Shown here: positions 44,092 through 47,630 of the stretch, in pieces | Layout: each line of letters opens with the position of its first letter | Position numbering within the stretch: the stretch's first letter is position 1 | Origin: Rhodospirillales bacterium | GTDB lineage: Bacteria > Pseudomonadota > Alphaproteobacteria > Rhodospirillales > UBA2165 | Assembly (NCBI GenBank): GCA_012960465.1 | Contig: DUBF01000008.1 | Location: 1 to 47,630 of the forward strand | Direction: 5' to 3' | DNA: 47,630 bases | Program-made: the position numbers and the translations under genes | The notes under the pieces: generated by a model | Database searches by the model: none | What the model was told of the DNA's origin: nothing | What the model saw: the letters and a program-made list of their open reading frames with translations, nothing else

Positions 44092-45228
44092 ATGAATATT
44101 TATTTTTTCTCTGTGTCACGCAGCACAAAGCGTCTCGCAAGAACATTACTCCTGTTGACTTGCAATTCACTGCTCAGCGGTTGCCAGTCATGGTATGGTC
44201 CGAGCGCATTAACTGACACACATCCGGCATATAACCAAGCAATTAGCCATTCGCTTAATCAGGAGCTATTGTTAAACATAGTTCGTTTAAGATACCGTGA
44301 CCGACCTTATTTTTTACAGATTAATAGCGTCACGGCTTCTATGTCAATTAATTCCACTGTAGGTATTACGGCCACCCAACAATATTACACGCCTAGTCTT
44401 GGTGTAACGCCTAGTCTTGGTGTAAGTTTTTCGCAATCCCCGACCCTTTCTTATGCTCCTTTAAGTGGTCCAGGTTTTCTTAACAGCGTGCTTTCTCCAG
44501 TTCAGTTTAATAATATTTTAGTCATGTCACAATCCGGCTGGAATCCAGAGCTTGTTTTAGGTATTTGCATCCAAAGCATAAATGACCTGATGAATGCGCC
44601 GACAGGTTCTGGCCCAACACCAGATACAGAACCTAAATACCAAGATTTTAAGCAATTTTTGACATCATATATTTATTTAAATGATCATGACCTTATTGAT
44701 ATTGGTATGATAAATAGGCAGGGTAAAGCGGTAAGAGAAGTTCACTTTCAGCCAACCGAAGACAAACAAGCGCTGGTTGAAATGCAAACAATACGCCATC
44801 TACTTAATTTAAATAATTCTAATCAGTATGCGATATCAACTAGTGGTGGCATGATCATTCATAACCCAACAGTCTGGAATGTACGTTTACGCTCTATTTA
44901 CGACATGATGTCCTATTTATCTCAAAATATAGACATCCCAGCCGAACATATACAAAGGAACCTAGTTAATAGTACCGTAACCAAAGATGGTAAAATTTTT
45001 GATTGGAGCGAAACGCCAGCAGGTGCATTTTTCAAAATATACAGTAGCAGTTCAAAACCGGATAATGCTCGCTTGTCTGTCTATTATCTCGACAATTGGT
45101 TTTATCTTTCCAATAAAGATCTAAAATCCCAATCGTCCTTTATGCTGTTAGCCCTTCTGTTTCAAGCCGGAGAGAGTGATAGTAGCACAGCGGGTCCTGT
45201 GCTGACCTTACCAGCTTCTGGCAATTAA
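44092..45228 (+). CDS. Outer-membrane-type lipoprotein of unknown function
   Basis: A 378-residue protein with a basic N-terminus, a hydrophobic core and lipobox LLSGC (Cys31, Gln at +2, so probably outer membrane). The early mature region has a strongly conserved look: DTHPAYNQAISHSLNQELLL, then NIVRLRYRDRPYFLQINSV. A six-residue tandem repeat TPSLGV-TPSLGV follows in a Ser/Thr-rich part. There are no transmembrane helices beyond the signal and no catalytic motif that I recognise. It sits alone between IS debris and the exporter gene, on the opposite strand from the exporter. No function is proposed. Confidence 0.75.
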   Translation: MNIYFFSVSRSTKRLARTLLLLTCNSLLSGCQSWYGPSALTDTHPAYNQAISHSLNQELLLNIVRLRYRDRPYFLQINSVTASMSINSTVGITATQQYYTPSLGVTPSLGVSFSQSPTLSYAPLSGPGFLNSVLSPVQFNNILVMSQSGWNPELVLGICIQSINDLMNAPTGSGPTPDTEPKYQDFKQFLTSYIYLNDHDLIDIGMINRQGKAVREVHFQPTEDKQALVEMQTIRHLLNLNNSNQYAISTSGGMIIHNPTVWNVRLRSIYDMMSYLSQNIDIPAEHIQRNLVNSTVTKDGKIFDWSETPAGAFFKIYSSSSKPDNARLSVYYLDNWFYLSNKDLKSQSSFMLLALLFQAGESDSSTAGPVLTLPASGN

Positions 45229-45279
45229 ACGCGTTACACATAATTAACATCATTTATATTGAACTAAATATTTACGGTT

Positions 45280-45387
45280 CTATATGAAATACAGTGAGTA
45301 ATCAAACTTCATTTTTCCACAGAGAAAGTAAATCGTATTGCGGTAACTCCTAGCGCGTCTTTTGGCTAATTGAACCTTGCTATTGCA
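45280..45387 (-). pseudogene. ISL3-family transposase C-terminal relic, second copy
   Basis: The minus-strand frame reads NSKVQLAKRRARSYRNTIYF, then LCGKMKFDYSLYFI, the same protein end as at 39905-40090 but with a short deletion after YRN. Upstream it is interrupted by the reverse copy of the dispersed palindromic repeat. Confidence 0.68.
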
Positions 45388-45389
45388 AA

Positions 45390-45438
45390 GAGTCCCTACT
45401 TTCCGAAACGCATTGTGGGCATCCAAGCCCACAATGCG
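45390..45438 (-). repeat. Dispersed palindromic repeat, copy 3 (diverged, reverse), with 12-bp-arm hairpin
   Basis: CGCATTGTGGGC (45409-45420) and GCCCACAATGCG (45427-45438) are perfect 12-bp arms around ATCCAA. Together with the flank GAGTCCCTACTTTCCGAAA it aligns with the reverse complement of copies 1 and 2, keeping the GGGCATCC-AGCCC core. Confidence 0.7.
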
Positions 45439-45878
45439 GCAAAAGCTTAACGGGGCTGAATAAAATCTACGATGCATTGATTCAGCCTGCATCCACTTAT
45501 AACAACCCTAGAGTGGTTTTTATTTAGTGACCTCAAATGGCTGGACGCGATGTCGGACTGCCTTGTAATTTCTCTGCGCAAAAAAACGCTTCGAGAAAAC
45601 ACCCGGCCCTATCGCTATCAGGGACTAAAAATCTTCACTTCGCTTAAGCTCCGTTTCCAGGATTTTCAGCGAAAGAACTTTCAGTCAATAGGCTTCACCT
45701 AGCTTTGGATAAAGTGGAATCATTTCTACCATTGATGCTTCTTGTTTAACCGAAAGATTTTCTGGATGACGATGAAAAAAGAGGCGAGAAACAGGCTGTT
45801 TTTCGGCTAGAGCCTAGTTCACTAAAAATTATGACTAAAACCCTATCAAGAACTATTTTATATATTTACGCTGAGTAG
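45439..45878. other. Intergenic stretch, probably decayed DNA
   Basis: No gene recognised. The part from 45535 to 45700 is GC-richer than the surroundings and could be old mobile DNA, but no family motif was seen on either strand. No clear terminator for the exporter gene was identified. Confidence 0.4.
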
Positions 45879-47516
45879 TTACTGATTCTCAAGCACTCCT
45901 AGCCTCATGTTACATATTCGGTCTGCCACATGAAAATAATGATCATCATGACTCACGGCTAAAATCGTTTTACCCTGAGACTTTAATTCGGGAAGAAGTG
46001 TCATATAAAAATATTGTCTAAACTGAGGGTCCTGATCAGCAGCCCATTCATCCAATAAGTAGATAGGCTTATCTTCCATTAGTACCATCACCAAAGCCAA
46101 TCTTTTTCGTTGACCTGTAGACAAATTTATATTGCTAAAATAACCGTTTTCATACTTTACTTTACTGCTCAGGCCCATCATATCAAGCAAAGTTTGAAGG
46201 CGTTTAAAATCGATATTTTCGATTCCATAAAAGCGGTCAAACAGATGATAGTCCGTGAGGATAATGGCAAACATGTTTTGAAAATTTTTGATATTATGTT
46301 CAGAGACTAGGGTATTATCAACCATGATGGTACCCGAGTCAGGATTATACAAGTGGGTAAGTATCTTAACAAAAGTCGATTTGCCACTACCATTACCACC
46401 CTTAATGAAGACCAATTCACCGCGATTTATCTCAAAATCTATGGGGCCTAGACCAAATAAAGGTTCGCCTGATTCTCCCTTATAGTGAAACTTAATATCT
46501 TTTAACTGAACTTTTTCAAAGGTTTTAAAATCAAATTTGACAAGATAATTACTGTAATTAGCCATTTTATCAATTTCAATTTCTAATTCCTCTAGAAAAA
46601 ATGCCGAACGATTTGCTCTTGAATAATTAGGCACGGCTGCCGTTATCATATCAATCGGACTCATCATAAAAACTAATACCGCAATAATTTTAGTCACTAC
46701 CTCACTTTGATGATCTGAAAACTGAGGGACAATAAAGACGATACAACCGAGTAAGAAATAAGCGAATGAATTGATTAACGTCGAGCTATTAGCAAATACC
46801 CAATTAGTAGCCATTCTGACTTTTTCATTTTCCCTGGCAATAATTGAATGACGTTCTATGACGGCATCACTTTTTTTGCCATTGATTTTTAATTCCTTAA
46901 AACCCTTAATAATATTCATCAGAGATTTAAAAAAAGTATCATCATGCTTGATGGATATATCGATTTGTTCGACTATCGTATCATTGTAGTAGCTGTTCAC
47001 TAAAATAGCGCTTATCCCACATACTAAGGATAAGAAAAAAGCAAGCCTTGACAGGTAAAGAATATAAAGCATGCCAAAAAAAAGCATCAATATACTTTGC
47101 GCTGCAGAGACTATAACAAAGGCTGAATTTGAAACTACCTGTGTATCATTAGAAAGACGAGTTTGGATCTGTGTCAGCCCCAATTTTTCCATACTTTCTA
47201 AATTTGCGAAACGAAGTTTATCTGAAATTCTGATGCGTAAATCTTTAACAATTCCTTCTACAATTGCCGTTGATCTGACGAAAGAGATGCGTTTGACAAA
47301 AAAGTACAGCAGAAATACCACCACAAATAGGGCAAATTGAAATGAACTTACATTCCTTTCCGTGTCTGAAGCATTTTCTGTCGCCATATTAATGATAAAA
47401 ATCATACCGATACTGGACATCGAGGAAAGGATGGTCAGAATGATTGTCAATCTGACCGATTTTTTATTTCCATTGAATATCAAGCGGAATAGTGGCTCAT
47501 TACTTAAATCAATCAA
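45879..47516 (-). CDS. Cyclic-peptide / PvdE-SyrD-type ABC exporter
   Basis: A 545-residue half-transporter with an N-terminal membrane domain (about six helices in residues 20-310) fused to an ATPase domain. Walker A is GGNGSGKST near residue 375 and the signature LSTGQRKR near 470. Walker B runs into IYLLDEWAADQDPQFRQYFY, the hallmark 'DEWAADQDP' of the cyclic peptide transporter family (SyrD, PvdE), and the H-loop is VSHDDHYFH. These proteins export nonribosomal peptides or their precursors to the periplasm. The start is TTG at 47516 without a clear ribosome-binding site; no in-frame ATG lies upstream. It is separated from the NRPS operon by about 11 kb but is its most likely exporter. Confidence 0.93.
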   Translation of the reverse strand: MIDLSNEPLFRLIFNGNKKSVRLTIILTILSSMSSIGMIFIINMATENASDTERNVSSFQFALFVVVFLLYFFVKRISFVRSTAIVEGIVKDLRIRISDKLRFANLESMEKLGLTQIQTRLSNDTQVVSNSAFVIVSAAQSILMLFFGMLYILYLSRLAFFLSLVCGISAILVNSYYNDTIVEQIDISIKHDDTFFKSLMNIIKGFKELKINGKKSDAVIERHSIIARENEKVRMATNWVFANSSTLINSFAYFLLGCIVFIVPQFSDHQSEVVTKIIAVLVFMMSPIDMITAAVPNYSRANRSAFFLEELEIEIDKMANYSNYLVKFDFKTFEKVQLKDIKFHYKGESGEPLFGLGPIDFEINRGELVFIKGGNGSGKSTFVKILTHLYNPDSGTIMVDNTLVSEHNIKNFQNMFAIILTDYHLFDRFYGIENIDFKRLQTLLDMMGLSSKVKYENGYFSNINLSTGQRKRLALVMVLMEDKPIYLLDEWAADQDPQFRQYFYMTLLPELKSQGKTILAVSHDDHYFHVADRICNMRLGVLENQ

Positions 47517-47544
47517 ATTTTTATGAACTTTTGTGTGGGTTTGT

Positions 47545-47569
47545 ATTATCTTTACATTGTAAAGATAAT
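47545..47569. promoter_or_regulatory. Perfect 25-bp palindrome upstream of the exporter, candidate operator
   Basis: ATTATCTTTAC (47545-47555) and GTAAAGATAAT (47559-47569) are perfect 11-bp arms around ATT. It is 28 bases upstream of the exporter start and overlaps the -10 box of the candidate promoter, so a dimeric repressor could bind here. No T-run follows, so a terminator is unlikely. Confidence 0.6.
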
Positions 47570-47584
47570 TTTAAACCTAAACAA
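47556..47584 (-). promoter_or_regulatory. Candidate sigma70 promoter of the exporter gene
   Basis: On the minus strand, TTGTTT (47584-47579) and TACAAT (47561-47556) have a 17-base spacer. The -10 box is inside the 25-bp palindrome, which supports regulated expression. Confidence 0.45.
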
Positions 47585-47630
47585 GCAGTAGCCTTCTCCA
47601 ATACGAAATGAGGCTGAAAATAGTGTCACC

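Overview
The window is a large nonribosomal peptide synthetase (NRPS) gene cluster in an AT-rich, proteobacterial-type genome. Outer-membrane-type lipoproteins, an SPFH protein, a PvdE/SyrD-type exporter and many decayed insertion sequences (IS3, IS4, IS66, IS256 and ISL3 types) suggest a gammaproteobacterium with an IS-rich genome. I cannot name the genus. No rRNA, tRNA or CRISPR array was seen.

Layout. Positions 1-290 hold IS256 and IS3 debris. On the plus strand, 280-3176 encode an MIO-type aromatic amino acid ammonia-lyase translationally coupled to an acyl-CoA/AMP ligase, and 3632-4543 encodes a JmjC/FIH-like 2-oxoglutarate hydroxylase. The minus strand from 36044 down to 4691 reads as one biosynthetic run: MbtH protein, a CmlA-like di-iron beta-hydroxylase broken by a 12-base poly-G tract, a 3261-residue NRPS, a PhyH-type hydroxylase, and a 6046-residue NRPS that ends in a thioesterase. 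A good sigma70-like promoter with an adjacent 15-bp palindrome precedes mbtH. Positions 36200-43800 mix real genes (DUF697-like membrane protein, Sfp-type phosphopantetheinyl transferase, a 58-residue membrane protein, an SPFH protein plus a ligand-binding lipoprotein) with transposase wreckage and an orphan thioesterase fragment. The right end has an unknown lipoprotein and the cyclic-peptide ABC exporter, whose promoter overlaps a perfect 25-bp palindrome.

Assembly logic. Reading the adenylation-domain specificity residues by eye, the 3261-residue protein is Cstarter-A(Ser)-T / C-A(Gly)-T / C-A(Pro-like)-T. The 6046-residue protein is C-A(Ser)-T-E / C-A(Phe)-T-E / C-A(Asn)-T-E / C-A(Pro)-T-TE. 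The predicted product is an N-acylated heptapeptide, acyl-Ser-Gly-(Pro-like)-D-Ser-D-Phe-D-Asn-Pro. The acyl group may be cinnamoyl, made by the lyase and ligase. Three unrelated oxygenases could hydroxylate residues. The transferase activates the carrier domains, MbtH assists adenylation, and the SyrD-type protein exports the product.

The most unusual features are the poly-G tract, which would work as an on/off switch for one tailoring hydroxylase; signs of adenylation core exchange between two NRPS modules; and a small dispersed palindromic repeat family in the IS-rich flank.
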